A stretch of 18,213 nucleotides of DNA from CAYSPU01 sp964432995 (lineage in GTDB: Bacteria; Verrucomicrobiota; Verrucomicrobiia; Limisphaerales; JAHDYP01): assembly GCA_964432995.1 (NCBI GenBank), contig CAYSPU010000108.1, positions 1 through 18,213 on the forward strand, given 5' to 3'. The notes under the pieces were generated by a model. The model had not been told where the DNA came from. It worked only from the letters and a program-made list of their open reading frames with translations, and made no database searches. Below are positions 1 through 7,268 of this stretch, piece after piece. The position numbers and the translations under genes were made by a program. Within the stretch, counting starts at the first letter, position 1. Every line of letters begins with the position of its first letter.

Positions 1-75
1 GCCAACCCCGCCGCCACCTATCTGTCAACTCTTTAGATGCGACCCCATTGCCTTTCCCCTTTCCATGCACCGTCA

Positions 76-168
76 GGTAGGGCGCCCTCTCCGAGGGCGC
101 CGGAAGAGCAGCCAACCTGGAACGTTCTTCCGGCGCGGCCGGAGGCCTGCTCGGAGTCGCGCCCTACC
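76..168. repeat. Composite inverted repeat with nested hairpin
   Basis: Two facing copies of a GTAGGGCGC-type unit form a long imperfect palindrome. GGTAGGGCGC at 76-85 is the exact reverse complement of 159-168, and GCGCCGGAAG at 97-106 is the exact reverse complement of 127-136. Inside the left arm, GGCGCCCTC (81-89) and GAGGGCGCC (93-101) form their own perfect 9-bp hairpin with a 3-nt loop. About 20 nt separate the two arms. This looks like two copies of one dispersed repeat in head-to-head orientation, or a miniature element. No flanking duplication or transposase was found. Confidence 0.6.
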
Positions 169-1039
169 AGTATTCAGCGTAACCGTAGCGCCGACATTCC
201 TGTCGGCGTCAGGCCGGTTGGAAAGCCGGCGCTGCGCAGTTCAGGGGCCCAAGGCGCAGCGGACGGTTGGATGTGGCGACTGCATCTTGCGGCGCTCCCG
301 CGGAGCCAATCCGGCGTGCGGTCGCGGTCCGGCTGCGGCTCCAGACGCCTTCGTCCCGCCGCAGCCTTGGCGAAGGTTGGTCCCTCGGTCGCAGCAGCGA
401 CGACAGGCCAGGAGACACACAAGGGTTCGACAACGCGTACGCCCGCCGGAGCGCCGGCGTGTTCCCGGCCAGGTGCAGTCATCGGTGAGTGCGCTTCTGG
501 CCCCGCGGCGAGCGGGGCGCTCCGACTGATGCTCGGCTCCGAAAGGTCCGACGACGCGTCCGGCCGGTGGGGCCGCTGCCCGCCGGGACGGCGGGCGGTC
601 GGGAAGAGCCGCGATGGCGTGCGGGCGTGATCCGGCAATCGAACGCACGCCAGGATTCGGACCGCGGGTCTTCTTGACCCGCAGCAGAACACACCCTCAC
701 TCTTTGCTGTTGTCACAGAAGAGCCGCGGTCGAGCGGGCAGTGTCCAGAAGCCTCCGGCCGCTTGCGGAAGCCACCCAAATCCGCGGGCTCCTTCTCCAC
801 CGTTTGTCGAGAATCCCGTCGCCGAGGCGGGATCTTCCCGGAGCCGACAGAGCGCCCGTCCGCAGGGGCGCAAACCGCGCGTGGACCGGGGACGACCGAA
901 CCCTCAGCGCCACTTGCGCGAGGATCCGGGAGCCGCTGACAGTCTTGCGCCGGCGAGGGGCGGCAGCTATATGCAGCGACGGAAGCGTTTGCACGGGAAG
1001 GGATGAAGAGACTATCACCCGCCCCTGTCGTCGCGGGGG

Positions 1040-1074
1040 CACCCGCTCCCGTCCGATAAGAGGACGGGCGGGTG
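1040..1074. repeat. Strong hairpin just upstream of the 1094 gene
   Basis: CCCGTCC (1048-1054) pairs perfectly with GGACGGG (1062-1068) around a 7-nt loop, and CACCCG (1040-1045) pairs with CGGGTG (1069-1074) across a 2-nt bulge. The structure ends 19 nt before the chosen start codon at 1094. It would lie in the leader of that mRNA if transcription starts upstream. It could equally be the last unit of the repeat tract at 1-1090. There is no U-run after it, so it is not a typical intrinsic terminator. Confidence 0.5.
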
Positions 1075-1093
1075 AGAGGGCACGGTACATGGA

Positions 1094-3304
1094 ATGGTGT
1101 CGTTGAGCACAAGTTGCGCGCATCTCATGCGGACCCCCGGGAACGATCACGTCCCACGCCTCTTGGCAGCCTGCGGCGTTGCGGCGCTGACCCTGCTGCT
1201 CGGCCCCGCGGGGCAAGCCGCCGGCTCACTGGTCTTCTCCTGCTCCGCCGACAACGATCTCTTCCGTGTCGCGTCCGAGAACGGGATGGACGTCAGGCGA
1301 TTTGACAAGCCCGAGGGTGCCCTGGAAGCCAGCACGGAGGGCGGCGCGCTGTTGGTGTTGGCCGATGCCTACCCGGACCACGGAGTCAGGCTGACTCCAG
1401 CGTTCTACGCGGCCGCGGGGCGCCGCCGGCTGCGGCTCTACGTCGAGTTTCCCGAGTCCCTCCCCGGCCTCACAGTGGGTGAGCGCCGAACCTGCGTCTG
1501 GGAACGCGGCGTGGTGGCCTCGGACTTCTTCCGTCCCAAGCTCCCGCCCCTCCGGATTCTCTCGCCACAGAACTGCGTCTTTCTGCCGATCGACGCGCCG
1601 CAACCGCACCTCGTTTTGGGTCGGGTGGCCGGCTACGACACGGCGCTTTATGGGCTGCCCGAGCAGACGTTTCCGTTGCTGTTTGAGTTGCGGCCCAGCG
1701 AGACGAATGGCCCGGCGCTCGTAGCCTCGACCAAGCTCAGTCAGATGGTTTCGGCGCGGTTCGGCCCCGTACCAGCTTGGCAATCCGTCTGGGCGGCGGT
1801 GCTCGGTTGGCTGGTGCCCGGAATCCAGACCGAACTGAAATGGACACCCGCGGTCCGGCCGACTTGGTCCCGAGACGCCCCGTTGCCGGCCGAGGTCGAG
1901 AGGCTGGCCTTGGAACGTGGCGCGGACTGGTTCGTGAAATCCCGATTGCTGCTCCATCCTTCGCGCTCGAACGCCGTGGCCCAGGCTGCCGCGGGAAGCG
2001 GGATCGAGCCCGCGCCACCTTCGGACGCGCCCGTGGGCGACGGTTCTCTTGGAATCCTGGAGGGGTACTCCTCCCGCATCCAGCCGGATGGCAGCCAACT
2101 CCAGTCCGTCGCCATTCGGGGCGACTGCAACGCGGAATCCGCCATGGCGCTGGCCTTCGGCGGTCGGAGTCTCGGGCGCCACAGGTATTCCGACACGGCG
2201 CGGCGCATCCTGGACTTCTACTACTTCGAGTCATCTGCCCGGAAAGGCGAGCGCGGCGATCCCAACCACGGCGCGTATGGCCTGGTGGCATGGGGGGTGA
2301 GTTCGCCCGCCTGGTCGGTGGCCAACTATGGCGACGACAACGCGCGCCTGCTGCTGGGCACCATGGCAACGGCCGCGCTGCTGGAGGAAGAGCGCTGGGA
2401 TGAGGCCATGCTTCAGTGCCTGCTGGCCAACCTGCGCACCACCGGACCGCTTGGCTTTCGCGGAGATCGCCTCGATGTCCCCGACCTCGGTCGCAATGGG
2501 TGGGAACACTACTTCCGTCGCCGCATCACCAACTGCGCGCCCCATTACGAGAGCTACCTGTGGGCCTGTTATCTGTGGGCTTACCACCAGACCAGGTTCG
2601 AGTTGTTCCGCGACCGCGCCCGGACGGCCATCCGCACGACCATGGCTGCGTATCCGGACCGGTGGCGCTGGACGAACGGCCTGCAGCAGGAACGTGCGCG
2701 CATGTTGCTCTGCCTGGCGTGGCTCACGCGCCTCGAGAACACGCCAGAAACCCGTGCTTGGCTGCGGCGCGTTGCGGAGGATCTGTTGGCCCGGCAGGAC
2801 TCGAGCGGTGCGATCCGCGAGGAGATCGGCGCGCTGGGCCAAGGCCAGATGCATCCACCGCAATCGAACGAAGCTTACGGTTCCGGCGAATCATCGCTGT
2901 TGCAGCAAAACGGGGACCCCGTGTGCGACTTGCTCTACACCTGCAACTTCGCGTTGCTGGGCCTGCATGAAGCCGCTGCCGCCACCGGGGATTCGTTCTA
3001 TGCGCACGCCGAGGAACGGCTGGCGCGTTTCCTGTGCCGCATCCAGGTCCGCTCCGAACAGCACGCCGAACTCGACGGTGGCTGGTTCCGGGCCTTTGAT
3101 TTCCGCCTCTGGGATTACTGGGGCAGCAACGCCGACGCCGGCTGGGGCGCGTGGTCCATCGAGTCCGGGTGGACTCAAGGCTGGATCACGTCGGTGCTGG
3201 CGATGCGCCAACTCCGGACTTCGCTGTGGGACCTGACCGCCCGCAGCCGGATCGGGCGTCACCTCGAGAAGCTGCGTCCGCAGATGATCCCGGATGAGCA
3301 TTGA
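1094..3304 (+). CDS. Secreted protein with C-terminal six-hairpin glycosidase-like region
   Basis: The product is 736 residues with no recognised gene name. A hydrophobic stretch at residues 23-37 followed by GQAAG (about 40-44) looks like a signal peptide, so export is likely. Residues about 45-115 form an alternating beta/alpha segment that resembles the glutamine-amidotransferase-like domains found on some secreted glycosidase-type proteins. From about residue 310 onward the protein is rich in helices, aromatic residues and repeated Trp/Tyr motifs (NYGDDNAR, YESYLWACYLWAY, IESGWTQGW), as in alpha/alpha six-barrel glycosidases. A role in polysaccharide breakdown is inferred; no catalytic pair could be assigned. 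The ATG at 1094 was chosen because a GAGAGG stretch lies upstream; an ATG at 1127 would shorten the pre-signal region and is a real alternative. It converges on the gene ending at 3400 and is the only plus-strand gene here. Confidence 0.8.
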   Translation: MVSLSTSCAHLMRTPGNDHVPRLLAACGVAALTLLLGPAGQAAGSLVFSCSADNDLFRVASENGMDVRRFDKPEGALEASTEGGALLVLADAYPDHGVRLTPAFYAAAGRRRLRLYVEFPESLPGLTVGERRTCVWERGVVASDFFRPKLPPLRILSPQNCVFLPIDAPQPHLVLGRVAGYDTALYGLPEQTFPLLFELRPSETNGPALVASTKLSQMVSARFGPVPAWQSVWAAVLGWLVPGIQTELKWTPAVRPTWSRDAPLPAEVERLALERGADWFVKSRLLLHPSRSNAVAQAAAGSGIEPAPPSDAPVGDGSLGILEGYSSRIQPDGSQLQSVAIRGDCNAESAMALAFGGRSLGRHRYSDTARRILDFYYFESSARKGERGDPNHGAYGLVAWGVSSPAWSVANYGDDNARLLLGTMATAALLEEERWDEAMLQCLLANLRTTGPLGFRGDRLDVPDLGRNGWEHYFRRRITNCAPHYESYLWACYLWAYHQTRFELFRDRARTAIRTTMAAYPDRWRWTNGLQQERARMLLCLAWLTRLENTPETRAWLRRVAEDLLARQDSSGAIREEIGALGQGQMHPPQSNEAYGSGESSLLQQNGDPVCDLLYTCNFALLGLHEAAAATGDSFYAHAEERLARFLCRIQVRSEQHAELDGGWFRAFDFRLWDYWGSNADAGWGAWSIESGWTQGWITSVLAMRQLRTSLWDLTARSRIGRHLEKLRPQMIPDEH

Positions 3305-3399
3305 TGGTTGCGCCTGAGAGCAGCAGTGCCATCTTCTTCGAAACGGCCGGCGCGCCTTGGACCCTGGCGGAGCATGGCCGAAAAGCGGCGGAGATCCTT

Positions 3400-4434
3400 T
3401 CAGCGAAGCCGCAACGTGCACCGGCTCAGGTTGAAGTGGTCTCCGTGGTCAAAGACGCACCAGAGTGTTTTCCCGTCGGGGCTGATCCAATGGGTAGGGA
3501 ACGTGTGTAAGTACGCCGGTCGCCCCTTTTCGGCGGGCGCATAGGTCCATTCCGGTAGGTCATCACCGTAGGCCACGGTCCGCCAGGGCCCCCAGAGGTG
3601 TTCGCTCTCGTACAGCCCCCAGTCACCAGGCAGTTCATGGGTCGTCACCGCGAGCAGATGGCGACCCGTCACCCGGTGATAAACGCACGTGGTACCCCAA
3701 GCGATGCCCGCCGGATTCTCGAATACCGGGGCGCGATCTTCCACTCGGCCTGACCAACGAGGCGACCGGTCGGTTCCCGAGAAATACTCGTAGGCGTCAG
3801 TCTTTCCCACGTCACCGGCCTTCACCCGAAACAGGTACAGTTTCCGATCCATACCCCGACGCGGATCGTTGTCGGAAAAACCGTACACGTACCCTCCGGC
3901 TCGGGCCCCGGCCTCTGCGCCGTATTGAACCAATCCCGGAAAGGCGAATACCTTGTGCGACTGCGGGAAGATCCATCCGCGATCGGACCACGACAAGCCC
4001 TGGTCGGCAGACCGCCACAGCCGGCAGCGATCCCACTTGTCCTGTTCGCTAACGAACAGGTAGATGCGCTCCCCCACGGCAATGATGGTCCCCTTCCCCA
4101 CGGTGGGCGCTTGGGGGGAAAGCGCATTGGCACCACCCCAGAGATTGACCCCTTCCCACTTGGGCAAGACGCCCGTAATCCGCGCAACGCCGATCGACAC
4201 GCGGCCTTCCGAGTCGGTCCCGCCAAAGCCGCCCCCGTCGCCCCAGGTGGTGTAGATCGTTCCGTCGGAAGCCGTGGTACAGGCCCAGATGTCGCTGCCG
4301 GGCGCCTTCCGTTCCAGTGTGTCCTCATGGAACTCAATGCCGGTCAGAACGGAGCTGCCCGGGTAGGGTGGACTTGACCCTGCTCCGTGGGCAGTCCACA
4401 CCAGGGACAATAGGAGCAGCAGCGATCGCGACAC
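3400..4434 (-). CDS. Secreted beta-propeller-like protein, possible sugar hydrolase
   Basis: About 344 residues if started at the GTG at 4434 (MSRSLLLLLSLVW...AHGAG), which puts a clean signal peptide at the N-terminus. A TTG at 4440 or a GTG at 4491 are alternatives, and none has a clear ribosome-binding site. The mature part has repeated short beta-strand motifs with Trp/Tyr and Gly-Asp turns (IYTTWGDGGGFGG, RLWRSADQGLSWSDRGW, YLHTFPTHWISPDGKTLW). This is the pattern of five-bladed propellers in DUF4185/GH43/sialidase-like proteins, including an Asp-box-like SADQGLSW. The function is inferred as an extracellular glycan-active or glycan-binding protein. The gene starts 167 nt after the NRPS-like stop and ends tail-to-tail with the 1094 gene, 95 nt apart. 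No terminator-like hairpin was seen between them. It may be an independent gene and need not belong to the pathway upstream. Confidence 0.75.
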   Translation of the reverse strand: MSRSLLLLLSLVWTAHGAGSSPPYPGSSVLTGIEFHEDTLERKAPGSDIWACTTASDGTIYTTWGDGGGFGGTDSEGRVSIGVARITGVLPKWEGVNLWGGANALSPQAPTVGKGTIIAVGERIYLFVSEQDKWDRCRLWRSADQGLSWSDRGWIFPQSHKVFAFPGLVQYGAEAGARAGGYVYGFSDNDPRRGMDRKLYLFRVKAGDVGKTDAYEYFSGTDRSPRWSGRVEDRAPVFENPAGIAWGTTCVYHRVTGRHLLAVTTHELPGDWGLYESEHLWGPWRTVAYGDDLPEWTYAPAEKGRPAYLHTFPTHWISPDGKTLWCVFDHGDHFNLSRCTLRLR

Positions 4435-4558
4435 GATCAACGGATAGGCCGGAACCCCGGGCCTGTCAAAGCCGCCCTTCCACCCGACCACCGGCCAACT
4501 CCCAGGCGGTCACGCCATCTCTCACCCCAGACCTCACCGCGCCTGGCGTCGTCGCGAG

Positions 4559-4572
4559 AACCGCCGGCGGTT
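4559..4572. promoter_or_regulatory. Perfect 14-bp palindrome downstream of the NRPS-like gene
   Basis: AACCGCCGGCGGTT is a perfect palindrome with no loop. It lies about 30 nt after the NRPS-like stop and about 125 nt before the start of the propeller-like gene. The symmetry suits a dimeric DNA-binding protein better than an intrinsic terminator, and no U-run follows. In GC-rich DNA such a site can occur by chance, so a regulatory role is only a guess. Confidence 0.25.
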
Positions 4573-4601
4573 GCCGCTCGGAGAGCATCTTGGCCAGCCT
4601 C

Positions 4602-7268
4602 TCACTTTTCGGCCGTGCGCACCGCCTCCTGACCCGGGGCGAGGCGGACCCGAGCGCATTCGTCGCGAACCAGATCAAGGCAGGCCTGCAATCTCTGCGC
4701 GACTTCTTGCACTGCGGGCGCCCGCAGCATGTTGTCATGGTCGCCGGGAATGGTGATCACCCGCGACTGTCGGGAAGCCTCCTGCATCATCAGCAACCGC
4801 TCCTTGAACGCGGGCCCATGATCCGACGCGACGAAGAGTGTCAAGTCGCCGTCGTAGAAGCCGGGCCGGTACGCCCGAAGGGCCCGCGCGATCATCTGGC
4901 CGACAAAACGTCGGTAGCCCGGCAGCCATGCCGGGCGATCGGCGACTCGAATCGCCCGCAGAAATCCCCATCGCGCCAGGCGCACCCCGTCGCGAACGCC
5001 ATCCATGATCCGACGGCGCCATCCCGAGCGGCGCCGTCTCAGGAGCGGATGGGGAGTATCGATGAGCACAACCATGGCGACCTGTTTCCGCGTCTTCGCC
5101 AAGTGCCGAGCCATCTCGAGGGCGATGAGGCCGCCCGCGCAACGGCCGCCCAGCAGGTACGGCCCTTCGGGCGCCACGTTCAGCACCTCCCGCAGGTACC
5201 GCTTCGCCATGGCCCGCACGCTCATCAGCGGCCAGCATTCCCCGTGTAATCCCGGCGCGCGAAACGCGTAGACCGGCTGCTGGGGACCTAGAAGCCTCGC
5301 CAGGGGACCGAAGCAGGCCGGGTTGCCGTTGCCCGGATGCACCAGGAACAACGGCCAGCGGCTGCCTCCGGCCTGCAAAGCCACCAGCGGCGATTGCGTC
5401 TTCGGCATCGCCCCACTCGCCACGGCCGCCGCAAACGCCCCCAACGACGGATGCTCCGCCAATGTGGACGGCGGCAACGACACGTGCAGTGTCCGTTCCA
5501 CCTCGAGCAGCACGTCCGCGCCGCGCAACGAATCTCCTCCCAGCTCGAAAAAATCATCCTCAAGCCCCATGCCCTCAACGCCCAGCACGGCTTCCCAAAT
5601 CGCGGCAACCTTCTTCTCCATCCGATCCCGCGGCGGCCGACCGCGCGAGCGCCGCTCCCACCGCGAGGGGGGTAATGCCGCCAACGCCACGTAGTCGATC
5701 TTTCCGCTGGGTGTCTGCGGCAGGGACTCGCGTTCCTCGAACGTATCGGGGATCATCGGCATCGGCACCACCTCCCGCAGAACGTGACGCCACTCCGTGA
5801 CCCCACTGCTTTGACCACGGACCGGCACGACATAGGCCGCAAGGCGCACGCCACCGCCGCCGTCGTTCTGCGCCACCACTGCCGCCTCCGCCGCTCTGCC
5901 CGTCGCCCGAATTGCCGCTTCCACCGCCCCAGGGTCCACACGCCATCCCCGGATCTTCACCTGGCGATCAGCCCGCCCGTGGTGTTCCAGGCTACCGTCG
6001 GCGCGCAGCAACCCCACGTCGCCGCTGAGGAACTGTCGCACTCCGGGCTGATCCGGCACGGCCTGAAACGCCTGCGCCGTCAGTTCCGGCTGTCGCCAAT
6101 ACCCCATGGCCAGATATCGGCTCCGCACCGCGATCCGCCCTTCGCTGCCGGGCCGGCAAGGCTCGCACGCCTCGTCCAGAATCAGAACCTCCGCCCCCGC
6201 AACGGGCCGCCCCGCCGGCACTACCGAGCCGGGCAGTGGCGTTGACTTCCCGATCGTCAACTGACTGATCAACCCGGTTTCGGTCGAACTCAGCGCGTGC
6301 ATCAACACGCAATCCGGGGAGCAGACCCGGCGATGCAGCTCGACATCCGGCAAGAGCACCGCCTCGCCGCCAAGACGCAGCAATCGCATCCGCGGCCACC
6401 GCCCCGTGTCGCCCGGTGCTCGCGCCAACCGGCGGAACACCGACGGCACCAGGTGGCAAATCGTGATCCCCTCCTCGTCCAACCACCGCGACAACGATTC
6501 CACGCCCTCTCGACGAATCGAGAACATGGCCAGCGCCGCTCCATTCAGCGTCGCCCCGAAGAGCGCGGTGGCCGATGCCGCCACCCCGGCGGACGCGAGC
6601 ATCGACAAACGATCTTCCCTGCTGATTCCCGCCAACTCGGTGTAGACCTTGGCGTGATGGATGACGTTCCGATGGCTCTGCCACACGCCTTTGGGCTGCC
6701 CGGTCGACCCCGAGGTGTACATCAGCCACGCCCCCGCCTCGGGGCTGACCTGATCCCAGGCCGCCACCGTGCCGTGCCCCTCACCGGGATCGTCCATGTT
6801 GACCACGGGTGTCCGCCCATCCATGAGCACCGCCGCCCGCGCCGCATGCGCCCCGTCCGTGACCAGCCACCGCGGCCCCGCGTCGACAACCATCGCCCGG
6901 TGCCGCGACGCCGGATCCGCCGGGTCCAAATACAGGTACATCGCACCGGCGCGCAGCACGCCCCATATCGCCGCGACCAGCGGCGGCTCGTGGTCCAGCA
7001 GGATCGCCACCGGTTCTGATGGCTGCACGCCGCGATCCGCCAAGGCCGCCGCGATGGCGCCCGAACGTACATCCAACTCGCCGTAGGTCGTCCGTCGCCC
7101 ATTCGGCGCGCACACCGCCACGCGATCCGGCGAGCTTCGTGCCACCATCGCGAATCGAGCCGGCAGGCTGAGGTCCTCCCCCCCATCCCTCGGCCTCGGC
7201 GCGCGAGCTTCGGGCGCGCCCGTCCGGGACGCCCCCTCTTTGCCGACCGTCGATTCGTCACCGCCCAT
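4602..7268 (-). CDS. NRPS-like A-T-TE enzyme (adenylation, carrier, thioesterase)
   Basis: An 888-residue single-module enzyme that should activate a carboxylic acid as an adenylate, load it on its own carrier domain and release it by thioesterase. Adenylation motifs are complete: A3 MYTSGSTGQPKGV at 183-195, A5 SSTETG at 327-332, A7 SGDVGL at 415-420, A8 QVKIRGWR at 436-443 and the A10 lysine K523 (PSGKIDY). The carrier motif LGGDSL puts the phosphopantetheine on Ser580. The TE has GGRCAGG with Cys710 at the nucleophile position, Asp737 and His844 (PGDHDNM). In the substrate pocket the usual FDxS aspartate is Ala230 (VAAS), so an alpha-amino acid is an unlikely substrate. The ATG at 7268 overlaps the end of the upstream gene by 11 nt, with GAGGA about 11 nt upstream, which indicates translational coupling. 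There is no condensation domain. The sequence resembles an A-T-TE family I know from cyanobacteria and other phyla, whose products are not known to me. Confidence 0.9.
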   Translation of the reverse strand: MGGDESTVGKEGASRTGAPEARAPRPRDGGEDLSLPARFAMVARSSPDRVAVCAPNGRRTTYGELDVRSGAIAAALADRGVQPSEPVAILLDHEPPLVAAIWGVLRAGAMYLYLDPADPASRHRAMVVDAGPRWLVTDGAHAARAAVLMDGRTPVVNMDDPGEGHGTVAAWDQVSPEAGAWLMYTSGSTGQPKGVWQSHRNVIHHAKVYTELAGISREDRLSMLASAGVAASATALFGATLNGAALAMFSIRREGVESLSRWLDEEGITICHLVPSVFRRLARAPGDTGRWPRMRLLRLGGEAVLLPDVELHRRVCSPDCVLMHALSSTETGLISQLTIGKSTPLPGSVVPAGRPVAGAEVLILDEACEPCRPGSEGRIAVRSRYLAMGYWRQPELTAQAFQAVPDQPGVRQFLSGDVGLLRADGSLEHHGRADRQVKIRGWRVDPGAVEAAIRATGRAAEAAVVAQNDGGGGVRLAAYVVPVRGQSSGVTEWRHVLREVVPMPMIPDTFEERESLPQTPSGKIDYVALAALPPSRWERRSRGRPPRDRMEKKVAAIWEAVLGVEGMGLEDDFFELGGDSLRGADVLLEVERTLHVSLPPSTLAEHPSLGAFAAAVASGAMPKTQSPLVALQAGGSRWPLFLVHPGNGNPACFGPLARLLGPQQPVYAFRAPGLHGECWPLMSVRAMAKRYLREVLNVAPEGPYLLGGRCAGGLIALEMARHLAKTRKQVAMVVLIDTPHPLLRRRRSGWRRRIMDGVRDGVRLARWGFLRAIRVADRPAWLPGYRRFVGQMIARALRAYRPGFYDGDLTLFVASDHGPAFKERLLMMQEASRQSRVITIPGDHDNMLRAPAVQEVAQRLQACLDLVRDECARVRLAPGQEAVRTAEK

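Larger units (their letters stand above)
1..1090. repeat. Gene-free tract of GC-rich palindromic repeat units
   Basis: No convincing protein gene is visible in this kilobase. Open frames exist on both strands, but they are Arg/Pro/Ala/Ser-rich, have no domain motifs and overlap each other, as expected in very GC-rich DNA. The tract holds a string of short perfect or near-perfect inverted repeats. They lie at 81-101 (9 bp stem), 189-208 (8 bp), 213-230 (5 bp), 500-518 (7 bp), 578-596 (8 bp), 664-682 (7 bp), 813-833 (8 bp with one wobble pair) and 1040-1074 (13 bp with a 2-nt bulge). Similar hairpin-rich intergenic sequence is common in Verrucomicrobiota genomes; I rely on general familiarity for that, not a search. 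Their role is unknown. Confidence 0.6.

Noticed and set aside
1..1090. CRISPR array
   Set aside because: The repeats are inverted and differ from one another; there are no evenly spaced direct repeats and no cas genes.
174..1112. A 312-residue minus-strand open frame in the left tract
   Set aside because: The translation is Arg/Pro/Ser-rich without motifs, spans several hairpin repeats and overlaps other equally long frames, so it is likely non-coding.
3305..3399. Bidirectional terminator between the convergent genes
   Set aside because: I looked for a stem-loop with flanking A/T runs and saw none.
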